DNA of 34,381 bases from CAINVV01 sp964506325 (GCA_964506325.1 CAZDLO010000034.1:1-34381); one strand, 5' to 3'; shown: positions 1 through 8,570, counted from the first letter of the stretch. Notes: generated from the sequence alone by a model not told the origin. Numbers and translations are program-made.

Positions 1-112
1 TAACTCATAACTCATAACTCATAACTCATAACTCATAACTCATAACTCCTAACTCATAACTCCTAACTCCTAACTCCTAACTCATAACTCATAACTCCTA
101 ACTCCTAACTCC
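1..112. repeat. Tandem heptamer array, 16 copies of TAACTCM
   Basis: Sixteen uninterrupted 7-bp units, each TAACTCA or TAACTCC. Units 1-6, 8, 12 and 13 end in A; units 7, 9-11 and 14-16 end in C. The array begins at the window edge, so it may extend further upstream. It ends five bases before the ATG of the HhH-barrel gene, with only a short CTCCC link at 113-117. Because 7 is not a multiple of 3, TAA occurs in every frame, so the array is noncoding. No ribosome-binding site lies between it and the ATG. Confidence 0.97.
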
Positions 113-117
113 CTCCC

Positions 118-2166
118 ATGTCATTCAGCCTCCGGATTGTCTTGCCCTTTTTGATGGCCATTTATTTTCCCTTTTCATGCTTCGGTCAACATACTGAGAT
201 TCTAAAAGAACGTCGAATGGAGGAGTTGGCTGAAAAGCTTTCCGACACCGGCGAAACAGGATCGGAAAGTTCACTGATTCTGGATGATTTGACCAGCTAT
301 TCATTACAGCCGGTTTTTGTCAATCAGGCTACTGAAGATGAGCTGCTTAGATTAAATTTGCTCAATTTTGCCCAGGTCAGAAGTATTGTTAATTACAGAA
401 AGAAATACGGTAAAATACTGACCTTAAATGAATTAAAAATTCTTCAGGGATTTGACGAAGCGCTGTTGCTGAAAATTGAACCATTTCTTCAGTTTGATCC
501 GGCTCCGGATTCTTTGCCTGGGAAATGGGAAAATCAACTCCGTCAGTCATTGATTACCAGGGTCAAAACGACGTTTCCTGTTGCGGCAGGATACTTTTCA
601 AAAAAAGGAGGCCCTCCCGAATATATGGGTGAGCCTTACAGCTATCTGGCCCGGTACAGGGGATCAATTGGAAAATGGTTCGATTTCGGAATCACAGGGG
701 AAAATGATGCTGGCGAAAATTTTTTTCATGGCACCAACAAAGGCGGGTTTGATTTTGTATCCGGTTTTGTCGGCTGGAAAGGTAAGAAATGGCTGGAAAA
801 AATCATTCTGGGTGATTACCATTTGAGGTTTGGACAGGGAATTAACCTTTGGTCGGGTGGAGGTGTCAGTTATAATTCTGACCTCTCTTCGCTGATGCGG
901 TCAGGAGAGGGTATCAGACCTTACAGTTCAACCGATGAAAATCAATTTTTCAGGGGTATTGCTGTTCGATTGAAAATAAGCTCTGTAGCTATCTCCCTGT
1001 TTTGTTCCGGTAAAAGGATGGACGCAAATGTGGAATCCGATTCTGTTGGCCGGAAATACATTACCTCTTTCAGAACTGACGGATTTCACCGCACTTTATC
1101 AGAAGTAATGGATGAAAAGAACGTAGGGGTGCAGTTTTTTGGTGGGTACTGTGATTTCCGCCATGAGACCTGGAGAATTGGTGTTCTTGCCTCCAGTCAG
1201 AGGTTTGGATTACCTGTCTCAAAGGGAGATTTGCCTTACAAATCAAAGTCATTTGAAGGAAACACCAATCTCAATTTTGGACTCGATTATCAGTTGATGC
1301 TGAATAAAATAATGCTTTTTGGCGAAGCCGGCATGACTCAGGATGTAAAGGCGGCAGTTGTCAACGGGTTAGTTTGGAAGGCACATCCACGGTTTTCATT
1401 TTCTCTCCTTCACAGGTTTTATGATCCGTCCTTTCAATCATTCTATTCCGGAGCTTTTTCGGCAGGAAGTGATGGGAGAAACGAAAAAGGAGTATTTTCC
1501 GCTATTGAATTTTTCCCATCTGCCAAAATCAAGGTAAGCGCACAAGCCGATGCTTTTTATTTCCCCTGGTTAACCTATCAGACTTTATCTCCGGCAGAAG
1601 GCCATACACTTTCTTTTCAACTTGAGGCGAACCTGAGACCAGAGATGAAGTTCTATCTGTATTCAAAAATTATTCAGAAACCCCTGAAAATTTCGGGATC
1701 AACCGGTGTTCCGGAACAATTCAATGAACGTACCAACAAATGGAGAATCCACGCAGATTACCGGGTTGGTGACGGGATCCGGATGAGAAGCAGGATCGAA
1801 TTTTCAGTTTATGAGTTCAATGCGGAAAGGGAGCATGGGATACTGGTTTTTCAGGATATGATACATGATCTTTTACCCGGGTTAAAATACTGGCTGAGAT
1901 TGGCTTATTACAGGACAGAAGGGTATAATTCGAGAATTTACGCTTATGAAAACGACCTCCTGTATTATTTTGCTATCCCCGAATTTCACGGAACGGGTAT
2001 AAGATCCTACCTGAATGTTAAATGGCAGCCTGCCGGATGGCTTACGCTTTATGCCAAGGCTGGTTTCAACCTGAGGAGTGGCGAAACCAGTCTGGGGACT
2101 GGCAATGATGCAACGCCAGGAGATCACAGATGGGATACCAGATGCCAGGTCGCACTGAAATTTTAA
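118..2166 (+). CDS. Exported helix-hairpin-helix protein with predicted outer-membrane beta-barrel
   Basis: A 682-residue protein. Residues 1-24 look like a Sec signal peptide (hydrophobic run ending SCFGQ). Residues about 66-126 form a ComEA-like helix-hairpin-helix region: FVNQATEDELLRL, then a second repeat around the YGKILTLNELKILQGF segment. From about residue 140 to the end the protein is rich in alternating aromatic and polar strands, with a C-terminal phenylalanine (VALKF) as in outer-membrane barrels. HhH domains of the ComEA type bind DNA, but this protein's role is not established; a structural role in the envelope is equally possible. The ATG at 118 is chosen because it gives a complete signal peptide. 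It lies directly after the heptamer array with no Shine-Dalgarno. No obvious operon partner. Confidence 0.85.
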   Translation: MSFSLRIVLPFLMAIYFPFSCFGQHTEILKERRMEELAEKLSDTGETGSESSLILDDLTSYSLQPVFVNQATEDELLRLNLLNFAQVRSIVNYRKKYGKILTLNELKILQGFDEALLLKIEPFLQFDPAPDSLPGKWENQLRQSLITRVKTTFPVAAGYFSKKGGPPEYMGEPYSYLARYRGSIGKWFDFGITGENDAGENFFHGTNKGGFDFVSGFVGWKGKKWLEKIILGDYHLRFGQGINLWSGGGVSYNSDLSSLMRSGEGIRPYSSTDENQFFRGIAVRLKISSVAISLFCSGKRMDANVESDSVGRKYITSFRTDGFHRTLSEVMDEKNVGVQFFGGYCDFRHETWRIGVLASSQRFGLPVSKGDLPYKSKSFEGNTNLNFGLDYQLMLNKIMLFGEAGMTQDVKAAVVNGLVWKAHPRFSFSLLHRFYDPSFQSFYSGAFSAGSDGRNEKGVFSAIEFFPSAKIKVSAQADAFYFPWLTYQTLSPAEGHTLSFQLEANLRPEMKFYLYSKIIQKPLKISGSTGVPEQFNERTNKWRIHADYRVGDGIRMRSRIEFSVYEFNAEREHGILVFQDMIHDLLPGLKYWLRLAYYRTEGYNSRIYAYENDLLYYFAIPEFHGTGIRSYLNVKWQPAGWLTLYAKAGFNLRSGETSLGTGNDATPGDHRWDTRCQVALKF

Positions 2167-2301
2167 TGGGCACCTGAACTGTTGCATTTTTATACCCTGG
2201 CTATTTAAATTTTTTCAACTCAGATTTGTAATAGATCCTTTTCCAGAACCCGTTGAAAGGTTAAAATAATTTAAATGAAAGATCGATAATGCTAAATTTT
2301 G

Positions 2302-2309
2302 TAACTTTG
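2302..2309 (+). promoter_or_regulatory. Bacteroidetes -7 box (TAACTTTG) before the PlsC-like gene
   Basis: Exact match to the TAnnTTTG -7 consensus of the Bacteroidetes primary sigma factor, 52 bp before the ATG at 2362. No convincing -33 TTG is seen at the usual distance, so this rests on the -7 box and its position only. Confidence 0.4.
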
Positions 2310-2361
2310 CGTTTCCTGGAAAACGGGTAACCAAGTTAATAAACGAAAGAAAATACTTTCA

Positions 2362-3528
2362 ATGCATAATTTTGACGAGATCCGACCTTACCGGAACGAC
2401 GAATTTTCCTTGGTAATGAACCGGTTGTTGGATGATCCGGAATTCAACAGGGCAGTTTTGAAAAGCTTAAATAAGGACGACGCTGATCTGGAGAATATGA
2501 AGGCTGCACTGAGGGCTACAAAAACGATCGAAGTCTTTCAGGAAAGGTTTGTTGTACCTACAGTAGATCATATGATGGCCTCCAGCTCCCATGGTTTTTC
2601 AATGCAAGGTTTGGATGCCCTTGATAAGAACCAACGTTATTTGTTTATCTCCAACCATCGTGATATCATCCTTGACTCTGCACTTTTGAATGTTGAGATG
2701 CATAAGAGTGGCTTCAGTCCTACTGAAATAGCCATAGGAAGTAACCTGTTGATTTTCCCGTGGATCAACGACCTTGTTCGTATCAACCGTTCATTTATTG
2801 TCAGGAGAAACATTCCAGCCAAAGAGATGCTGCACTCCTCCAGGTTGCTTTCCCATTATATCAGGGACATGATTTCCTGTGGGACAGATTCGATCTGGAT
2901 CGCACAAAGAGAGGGCAGGGCAAAGGATGGCAATGATATTACCCAGCCAGCACTTTTGAAAATGCTGAATATGTCGAACAGCGGAGGCTTCTTTGAAGGA
3001 TTCGAGGATTTGAAGATCGTTCCAATGGCGATTTCCTATGAAATTGAGCCTTGCGGAAATGAAAAGGTTGCTGAATTAAAAAAACGTCAGACAGACCCCA
3101 ACTTTCAAAAAACTGAAAAAGACGACCTGTTGAATATGGTGAGTGGTTTGAAGAATCAAAAAGGTCGGATACATATTCAGTTTGGCAGGCAAATCGACAG
3201 AGATGTTTTGCATCATATTGCAGATGAGTCTGTCACCAACGAGAGATTGCGGCTTTTGGCCGAACAGATTGATAAGGAGATATACAGGAATTACAAATTG
3301 TTTCCCAACAATTATATTGCTTATGACTTGTATTTCAAGACTTCAAAATACAGTCACCAATATACGGAGGAAGAGAAAGTGTCTTTTATTGCGTTGACTC
3401 ACACGAGGTTGCAGCTGGTGCACGAAGATATTGATGATTCCATGGTGCTGTGGCTGAGGATGTATGCTTATCCAGTTTACAATCTTGAAAAATTCGTTTT
3501 GGGAGAAGATACAGTAATGCCTACCTGA
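2362..3528 (+). CDS. 1-acyl-sn-glycerol-3-phosphate acyltransferase-like protein (PlsC superfamily)
   Basis: A 388-residue cytoplasmic-side acyltransferase. Motif I is SNHRDIILDS at residues 97-106 (H99, D105) and the acceptor-binding motif is AQREGRAKDG at 181-190 (E184, G185), the equivalents of NHxxxxD and FPEGTRS in PlsC. Motif I has five residues between His and Asp rather than the textbook four. No strong membrane segment is visible, and the C-terminal 130 residues are outside the core domain. The expected reaction is acyl transfer to a lysophospholipid or a related acceptor; the substrate cannot be read from sequence. Likely transcribed alone. Its stop overlaps the convergent DUF5808 gene. 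Confidence 0.85.
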   Translation: MHNFDEIRPYRNDEFSLVMNRLLDDPEFNRAVLKSLNKDDADLENMKAALRATKTIEVFQERFVVPTVDHMMASSSHGFSMQGLDALDKNQRYLFISNHRDIILDSALLNVEMHKSGFSPTEIAIGSNLLIFPWINDLVRINRSFIVRRNIPAKEMLHSSRLLSHYIRDMISCGTDSIWIAQREGRAKDGNDITQPALLKMLNMSNSGGFFEGFEDLKIVPMAISYEIEPCGNEKVAELKKRQTDPNFQKTEKDDLLNMVSGLKNQKGRIHIQFGRQIDRDVLHHIADESVTNERLRLLAEQIDKEIYRNYKLFPNNYIAYDLYFKTSKYSHQYTEEEKVSFIALTHTRLQLVHEDIDDSMVLWLRMYAYPVYNLEKFVLGEDTVMPT

Positions 3529-3721
3529 TTCTTTGAGAAAGGTACACTGTCAGCAGAATAAGCAGGATTAAACCAATAGTTACGTAAGGCTTGCTGAAAT
3601 TAAGCGTATAGCCTATTCCCATTCTTTTAGGGACAAATATCCGTGGATCCGATTTATTGCAGTAAAAGACACCCCACTTGTAATTATTAAAATTACCGGT
3701 AGGGTCATTAAAATCATCCAT
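3521..3721 (-). CDS. DUF5808-type small membrane protein
   Basis: A 66-residue protein. The N-terminal part contains the YKWGVFYCNKSDPRIFVPKR region followed by GIGYTLNFSKP, which I recognise as the DUF5808 signature. Residues about 46-61 (YVTIGLILLILLTVYL) form one membrane helix near the C-terminus. Function of the family is unknown. It lies 81 bp downstream of aspartate kinase on the same strand, so read-through is possible. The stop codons of this gene and the convergent acyltransferase overlap within 3521-3528. Confidence 0.8.
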   Translation of the reverse strand: MDDFNDPTGNFNNYKWGVFYCNKSDPRIFVPKRMGIGYTLNFSKPYVTIGLILLILLTVYLSQRIR

Positions 3722-3802
3722 TACGTTTGGTCGTTTTGAATTTTTGTGGTCTGAAATGTCGCCGCACTTGGGAAACCGTTTAGACCTTGTTTCTTCATTT
3801 TT

Positions 3803-5119
3803 TTATACGTTCAGCAGTTTTTCGCTCAGAGCGACCAGGGTCTCTTTTTTGTCGTTGGTATTGACCAGCACCGATATGTTATGACGGCTTCCTCCGTATG
3901 AGATCATACGGATAGGAATATTTTCAAGGGCCATAAACACTTTGGAGGCAAATCCCTTTTCCTCAGCAATCATGTCACCAACAATACAGACAATGGTCTG
4001 ATTCTTGTCGACTTCAACATCTCCGTATTCTTTCAGCTCATTGACAATCTCATCCAGGTGCCTGGGGTTGTCAATCGTTACTGAAACAGCTACTTCTGAA
4101 GTGGTGACCATATCTACAGAGGTCTTGAAATATTCAAATATCTCGAAAATATTTTTCATGAAACCGTAGGCATTCAACATTCTGCCTGAACGGATCTTGA
4201 TGGCAGTAATTCCGTCTTTGGCAGCGACAGCCTTGATGCCGGCTCCCTGGCTTTCTCCGGTAATAAGCGTGCCCGGGTCAGGCGGATTCATTGTATTCTT
4301 AAGTCTTACGGGAATATTGTTGTTTTTAGCAGGCAGCACGGTTTGCGGATGAAGAATCTTAGCGCCAAAATAGGCTAACTCGGCTGCCTCATTGAAGGAT
4401 AGAACATCCACTCGTTTTGTATTCTGTACAAAACGCGGGTCATTGTTATGAAAACCGTCAATGTCTGTCCAGATCTGGACCTCGCTGCTGTTGATGGCTG
4501 CACCAATAAGTGTGGCAGTGTAATCGGAACCTCCCCGCTGAAGGTTGTCAATTTCACCGGCATCATTTTTACAGATAAATCCTTGGGTGATATAATAGTT
4601 AGCTTTTGGTTTCGATGAAATTATCTCATTCAGCTTCTGTTTGATAAACCTGTTGTCAGGCATCATGTCAGAATCAATTTTCATAAATTCCAGGGCAGGC
4701 AGCAGGATGGCATTGTGTCCTTCTTCCTGTAACAGCAATGTGAAAAGTGCGGTCGAGATTAATTCACCCTGAGCTAAAATGGCACGTTCTCCTGCTTCAG
4801 AAAATGTACCGGTGGTGAAGGCCTTGATAAAATCGAAATGCTCCTCCAGTACTTTTTTTCCCAAATCCTTGGTGGCATTTGATTTATAGAGGTCATAAAC
4901 AACATTGTAATATTTTTTTTCCAATGCACTGATCAATGCAAGTGCGGATTCCTTGTTTTTCCTGGTAAGATAATCTGATATCTCAACAAGGCTGTTGGTA
5001 GTGCCCGACATGGCAGACAATACCACCAATTTCTGCTTGCCGTCGGTAATTAATTTCATTACCGATCTAATGTTTTCTATTGAACCTACAGAGGTTCCTC
5101 CAAATTTATATACTTCCAT
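3803..5119 (-). CDS. lysC: Aspartate kinase (monofunctional)
   Basis: A 438-residue enzyme that phosphorylates L-aspartate with ATP, the first step toward lysine/diaminopimelate, threonine and methionine. The N-terminus carries the kinase signature KFGGTSVG (residues 5-12). The middle has LQRGGSDYTATLIGAA and the WTDIDGFHNNDPR region, typical of aspartate kinases. The C-terminal third is a tandem ACT regulatory region (including MISYGGSRHNISVLV), which in this family binds end-product amino acids. No homoserine dehydrogenase domain is attached. The start is fixed by the conserved MEVYKFGGTSVG N-terminus. The symbol is a family name; which paralogue it is cannot be told. Confidence 0.93.
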   Translation of the reverse strand: MEVYKFGGTSVGSIENIRSVMKLITDGKQKLVVLSAMSGTTNSLVEISDYLTRKNKESALALISALEKKYYNVVYDLYKSNATKDLGKKVLEEHFDFIKAFTTGTFSEAGERAILAQGELISTALFTLLLQEEGHNAILLPALEFMKIDSDMMPDNRFIKQKLNEIISSKPKANYYITQGFICKNDAGEIDNLQRGGSDYTATLIGAAINSSEVQIWTDIDGFHNNDPRFVQNTKRVDVLSFNEAAELAYFGAKILHPQTVLPAKNNNIPVRLKNTMNPPDPGTLITGESQGAGIKAVAAKDGITAIKIRSGRMLNAYGFMKNIFEIFEYFKTSVDMVTTSEVAVSVTIDNPRHLDEIVNELKEYGDVEVDKNQTIVCIVGDMIAEEKGFASKVFMALENIPIRMISYGGSRHNISVLVNTNDKKETLVALSEKLLNV

Positions 5120-5142
5120 CTTGTATGCTTAAATCTTTTTGC

Positions 5143-5162
5143 CAAACGTAGCCGCAAAAATA
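5143..5162 (-). promoter_or_regulatory. Two candidate -7 boxes upstream of aspartate kinase
   Basis: On the minus strand there are two exact TAnnTTTG matches: TACGTTTG (5150-5143) and TATTTTTG (5162-5155), 23 and 35 bp before the ATG at 5119. Only one may be used. No clear -33 TTG accompanies either. Confidence 0.4.
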
Positions 5163-5213
5163 GAAATAAAATAGGGTAATAATCTAATTTATTGATTTTT
5201 GTGAGAAATTTGA

Positions 5214-5230
5214 ACTTACAATCTGTAAGT
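5214..5230 (-). terminator. Weak hairpin after the isochorismatase-like gene
   Basis: A perfect 7-bp stem (ACTTACA/TGTAAGT) with a 3-nt loop lies 18 bp past the last gene of the minus-strand operon. The T-tract beyond it on the minus strand is poor, so termination may be weak. Confidence 0.3.
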
Positions 5231-5247
5231 AAGCAAAATGATAGCAA

Positions 5248-5790
5248 CTATTTGATTATCTTAGATATGGACTTGAATTCGGTGGTATTGGAATAGCGCG
5301 TCAGTTCAAAAAGTATGGATTCAGCGGTAGAAACCCTTATTCCTTCAGACAGAAAGCGGTTAAGCGCTGTTTGTTTTTCTGCGGGTTGACGTGAACTGAT
5401 ACAGTCTGAAATTACAACAGGAGTATATCCCCTTGCCTGCAGGTCGATAGCACTCTGGAGGACGCAGACGTGTGATTCGATGCCAGCGATAATCACCGTA
5501 TTCCTTTTTGATTGTAACAATAGAGTTTCATAGCCGGGTTCATCAAGGCAACTGAATGCATGTTTTTCAATGAAGTTGAAAGTAGGGTAAAGGGAGGCAA
5601 TTTCATCTATGGTAGACCCTAGTCCTTTTGTATACTGTTGTGTGAAGAATGTGGGGATTTCTAAAATTTTCAGGCCTTCCAGCAATATTTTACATCTTGT
5701 GGCAAGGGCCGTATTTTCTGCAACAACGGGAAAAAGTTTTTCCTGGATGTCAATGATCAGCCCGGTGCAGTTTTCTCTTTGGATGCGCAT
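5248..5790 (-). CDS. Isochorismatase-family cysteine hydrolase
   Basis: A 180-residue hydrolase. The catalytic triad of the family is visible: D14 in LIIDIQEK, K76 in IEKHAFS and C109 in GIESHVCV. The length and pattern fit the compact YcaC-like/nicotinamidase-like branch, not EntB. The substrate is unknown. It is the last gene of the minus-strand operon; its ATG lies 4 bp past the stop of the GT2 gene, implying translational coupling. A role in envelope synthesis cannot be inferred from position alone. Confidence 0.88.
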   Translation of the reverse strand: MRIQRENCTGLIIDIQEKLFPVVAENTALATRCKILLEGLKILEIPTFFTQQYTKGLGSTIDEIASLYPTFNFIEKHAFSCLDEPGYETLLLQSKRNTVIIAGIESHVCVLQSAIDLQARGYTPVVISDCISSRQPAEKQTALNRFLSEGIRVSTAESILFELTRYSNTTEFKSISKIIK

Positions 5791-5794
5791 GGGT

Positions 5795-6823
5795 TCAGTC
5801 GTGTAATTCGGAGAACATCCTCCTTTTGGTTATAAAGTAATTCCAGACTATGCTTTTGTCTGTCGTAGCCTCGAAAACATGGGTTTTCCTGGTGCGAAAA
5901 ATCAATCGCCTCTTTTTTAACATGCTGGAAAGATTGGCGTAAAACTTCATGTGCGCTGCAAAAACTCTTCCGCAGGATTTTGTTTCACCTTTGAGTAGGA
6001 AAACGAAGGCTGCCATTCCATCCAAAATCATCCTGGCAGGAAGTTTTAAAACGAGTTGTCTCCAGGGAAGGTTTTTAATCAACAGGTAGAGATTGTTTCG
6101 GAAATTGAGATAAATTTTTAACGGACTGTTGTAATTGAGTGTTCCTCCGCCTACATGAAATACCGCCGATTCCGGACAAACATAAGTGCTGTAACCCATA
6201 TGCCTGGCGCGCCAGCAGAAATCAATTTCCTCCATATGTGCCCAAAAATCTGCATCAAACCCTCCGCATTCTTTCCAGAGGGACGACCTCACCATCATAC
6301 ATGCTCCTGAGGCCCATGAAACTGCCATCGGCTCATTGTATTGTCCGAGGTCTTTTTCGATAACCTGTAATATCCTTCCCCTGCAATAGGGGTAGCCAAA
6401 ATAGTCTATGAATCCGCCGGAAGCCCCGGCATATTCGAATTCATCCGGGCGGGACAGGCTGAGAATTTTAGGCTGGCAGATTCCAACAGATAAATCAGTA
6501 TCCATAATTTTTAGCAATGGTTCCAGCCATCCCTCTGTAACCTCCACATCAGAATTAAGAAGTACATAGTAGTCCGAATTTAAGGATGATAGAGCCCTGT
6601 TGTAACCCTCTGCAAAGCCCCAGTTTTGCTCCAGCTGCAGGTAAGTCACTGACGGGAATTCAGTCTCAGTCACCAATTTGCTATCGTCCGTTGAATTGTT
6701 GTCTGCCACAATAATTTCCACATTGCCTTTGGAATGGGCAATCACGGAAGGCAGAAACCTTCTCAGGAAGCTGCTGCCGTTCCAGTTTAATATTACAATG
6801 GAAATTTTATTTTTACCGGTCAT
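5795..6823 (-). CDS. Glycosyltransferase family 2
   Basis: A 342-residue GT-A transferase. The N-terminal nucleotide-sugar-binding region reads SIVILNWNG (8-16), then IIVADNNSTDDS (37-48), with the metal-binding segment LLNSDVEV near residues 88-95 (D92) in place of a strict DxD. ASGACMMVRSS and the FWAHMEEIDFCWRARHMGY region match the rhamnosyltransferase-like branch. A hydrophobic stretch near residue 260 may touch the membrane. It probably adds a sugar to a cell-surface glycan or lipid. It follows the LpxL-like gene by 16 bp, which suggests lipopolysaccharide or glycolipid synthesis; donor and acceptor are unknown. Confidence 0.9.
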   Translation of the reverse strand: MTGKNKISIVILNWNGSSFLRRFLPSVIAHSKGNVEIIVADNNSTDDSKLVTETEFPSVTYLQLEQNWGFAEGYNRALSSLNSDYYVLLNSDVEVTEGWLEPLLKIMDTDLSVGICQPKILSLSRPDEFEYAGASGGFIDYFGYPYCRGRILQVIEKDLGQYNEPMAVSWASGACMMVRSSLWKECGGFDADFWAHMEEIDFCWRARHMGYSTYVCPESAVFHVGGGTLNYNSPLKIYLNFRNNLYLLIKNLPWRQLVLKLPARMILDGMAAFVFLLKGETKSCGRVFAAHMKFYANLSSMLKKRRLIFRTRKTHVFEATTDKSIVWNYFITKRRMFSELHD

Positions 6824-6839
6824 CGCAAAGTATTGTCTC

Positions 6840-7724
6840 TTAATGTTCGCGTTTGTGTTTCCATCTCTTGTGCGACCACAACCACAGTTCAGGCCGGCTG
6901 TTGATGGTTTCCTCTATCCGGCGGGTTACAGTTTCTGTTATCTCAAATGGAGCAGTATTTTTCGCATGTTCCGTAACAACGGAAAACTCCATCCTGTTGT
7001 ATCCTCTTTTCAATTTTCGGATGTGGCAATACAATACTACCGCATCAAGCTTACGCGCCACTTTTTCTGTTCCTGTTACAACAGGTGTGTCCTGGTTCAG
7101 GAAGGTAGTCCAGTACTGTATTTCATGTTTCCTGGGTGTCTGATCCATTAAAAATGCAGATGCAGAAGGTAACCCGGATTGTGTATCCGCAATTAGTTGC
7201 CTGTAACAATCCGCCCTTTCAAGAGGTATTATCCCAAATCTTGATCGCATGTTATAATAAAACAGGTCAAAACTCTTGTTGGTCAGTGTTTTGTAAATAA
7301 CATATCCCCTGGCTGCCGAATGTACTGGCCATCCGCAATTCCATTCCCAATTGTTGTAATGTCCCATTGCAAGGATTACCGATCGCCCTTTTTCAAGGTA
7401 GGATTCAATAACCTCCTTGTTGAGAATTGTAAGCCGTTCACGCATCTCATCTTCAGAAATGCGGTCAAAGTACAGGGTTTCAATCAGGCTGTCGCAAAAA
7501 TTGTGATAAAATTTCCGTGCAATAAGGCGGATTTCATTTCGCGATTTGTCCGGGAATGAGTTTGAAAGATTGGAATATACAACCCTTCTGCGGTATCTGG
7601 CCACATAATAGACAAAAAGGAAGAAAAAGTCAGACACCAAATAGTGAAATCTGAGAGGGAAGAGCTGAATAAACCAGGTGAAAGCCTTCAGAAAATAGTA
7701 ACCAGTCTTTGCCAGTAAATTCAT
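6840..7724 (-). CDS. LpxL/HtrB-family lysophospholipid or lipid A acyltransferase
   Basis: A 294-residue protein from the ATG at 7724. A longer reading from a TTG at 7736 exists, but the ATG is preferred: with the preceding stop it forms ATGA, a classic coupled start. Residues about 14-42 are hydrophobic and fit the membrane-anchoring N-terminus of LpxL/HtrB enzymes. The catalytic HxxxxE motif is GHYNNWEW (H122, E127). Family members transfer a secondary acyl chain to lipid A at the inner membrane; some Bacteroidota members instead make aminolipids, so the acceptor is open. It sits between an inositol-phosphatase-like gene and a glycosyltransferase. Confidence 0.88.
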   Translation of the reverse strand: MNLLAKTGYYFLKAFTWFIQLFPLRFHYLVSDFFFLFVYYVARYRRRVVYSNLSNSFPDKSRNEIRLIARKFYHNFCDSLIETLYFDRISEDEMRERLTILNKEVIESYLEKGRSVILAMGHYNNWEWNCGWPVHSAARGYVIYKTLTNKSFDLFYYNMRSRFGIIPLERADCYRQLIADTQSGLPSASAFLMDQTPRKHEIQYWTTFLNQDTPVVTGTEKVARKLDAVVLYCHIRKLKRGYNRMEFSVVTEHAKNTAPFEITETVTRRIEETINSRPELWLWSHKRWKHKREH

Positions 7725-8521
7725 TGCTTCAGACAATAGTATTTTTCAATTACGGATTGAAATTCCTTGTAATAGTTGCTGTTACATGCAATAATCTCAC
7801 TTTTGAAAAGAAAATCATCTGTACCGCGAAAATCTGAAACCATGCCACCCGCCTGCCTCAAGATGATGGCGCCGGCAGCAACATCCCAGGAACCGAGTCC
7901 GATTTCCCAGAAAGCATCAAATCGTCCGGCAGCAACATAGGACATGTCGGTTGCGGCAGATCCTATCCTTCTGATTCCCTGAGAATTAGCCATAAGGTAT
8001 TTGATGGTTCCTACAAATTCATCCATGTACTTTGTAGTACCATACGGGAAACCGCTAACAATAAAGGCATTTTCAGTGGTGGCAACATCCGAAACGTGTA
8101 TTTCCTTCCCGTTCAACATAGCTTTACTTCCTGTCCAGGCGTAGAAACATTCGTCGCGTGTAATCTCGTATACCACACCCAGGATAATTTCATTTCCTTC
8201 AATCAGTCCGATGCTAACCGCATAAGGAGGAATTTCATGGATAAAATTGGATGTTCCATCCAATGGATCTATGACCCAGCGGTATTGCTCACCTGATTCG
8301 AAGGCGGTACCTTCTTCCGTGATGAAACCTGACCCGGGAAGGAGTTCCCTGAGTGCCTCGACAATCATCTCCTCCGACTTTTTGTCGACATAGGAGACAA
8401 AATTCGCTTTCCCTTTTAATTCAACACAACTGATGTCAAAATTGATTCTTTCGCGGGCAATAAATGCTCCGGCGGTTTTTGCAATTGAAATTACTTCATT
8501 GCATATTGATTCCAGGTTCAT
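7721..8521 (-). CDS. Inositol monophosphatase family protein (SuhB-like)
   Basis: A 266-residue Mg2+-dependent phosphatase. Metal ligands are visible: E70 in FITEEG, D85 and D88 in WVIDPLDGTSNF (82-93), and D213 in GSWDVAAGA. It should hydrolyse inositol-1-phosphate or a related sugar phosphate, although bacterial SuhB members also have RNA-polymerase-related roles. It lies 49 bp after mtaB, and its TGA overlaps the ATG of the LpxL-like gene. Inositol-containing lipids occur in some Bacteroidota, which would fit the neighbouring acyltransferase, but that is only inference. Confidence 0.92.
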   Translation of the reverse strand: MNLESICNEVISIAKTAGAFIARERINFDISCVELKGKANFVSYVDKKSEEMIVEALRELLPGSGFITEEGTAFESGEQYRWVIDPLDGTSNFIHEIPPYAVSIGLIEGNEIILGVVYEITRDECFYAWTGSKAMLNGKEIHVSDVATTENAFIVSGFPYGTTKYMDEFVGTIKYLMANSQGIRRIGSAATDMSYVAAGRFDAFWEIGLGSWDVAAGAIILRQAGGMVSDFRGTDDFLFKSEIIACNSNYYKEFQSVIEKYYCLKQ

Positions 8522-8570
8522 TCTTTTTGTGGTAAATGTAGTGATTTACTGCGGTGGCTACAATGGTTCT

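Noticed and set aside
1..112. CRISPR array
   Set aside because: The units are 7 bp with no spacers; this is a simple tandem repeat.
6678..7151. A 157-codon plus-strand frame spanning the GT2/LpxL-like junction
   Set aside because: It overlaps two solid minus-strand genes and has no family similarity or start signal.
7725..7736. TTG start for the LpxL-like gene
   Set aside because: The ATG at 7724 overlaps the preceding TGA as ATGA, which is the expected coupled arrangement.
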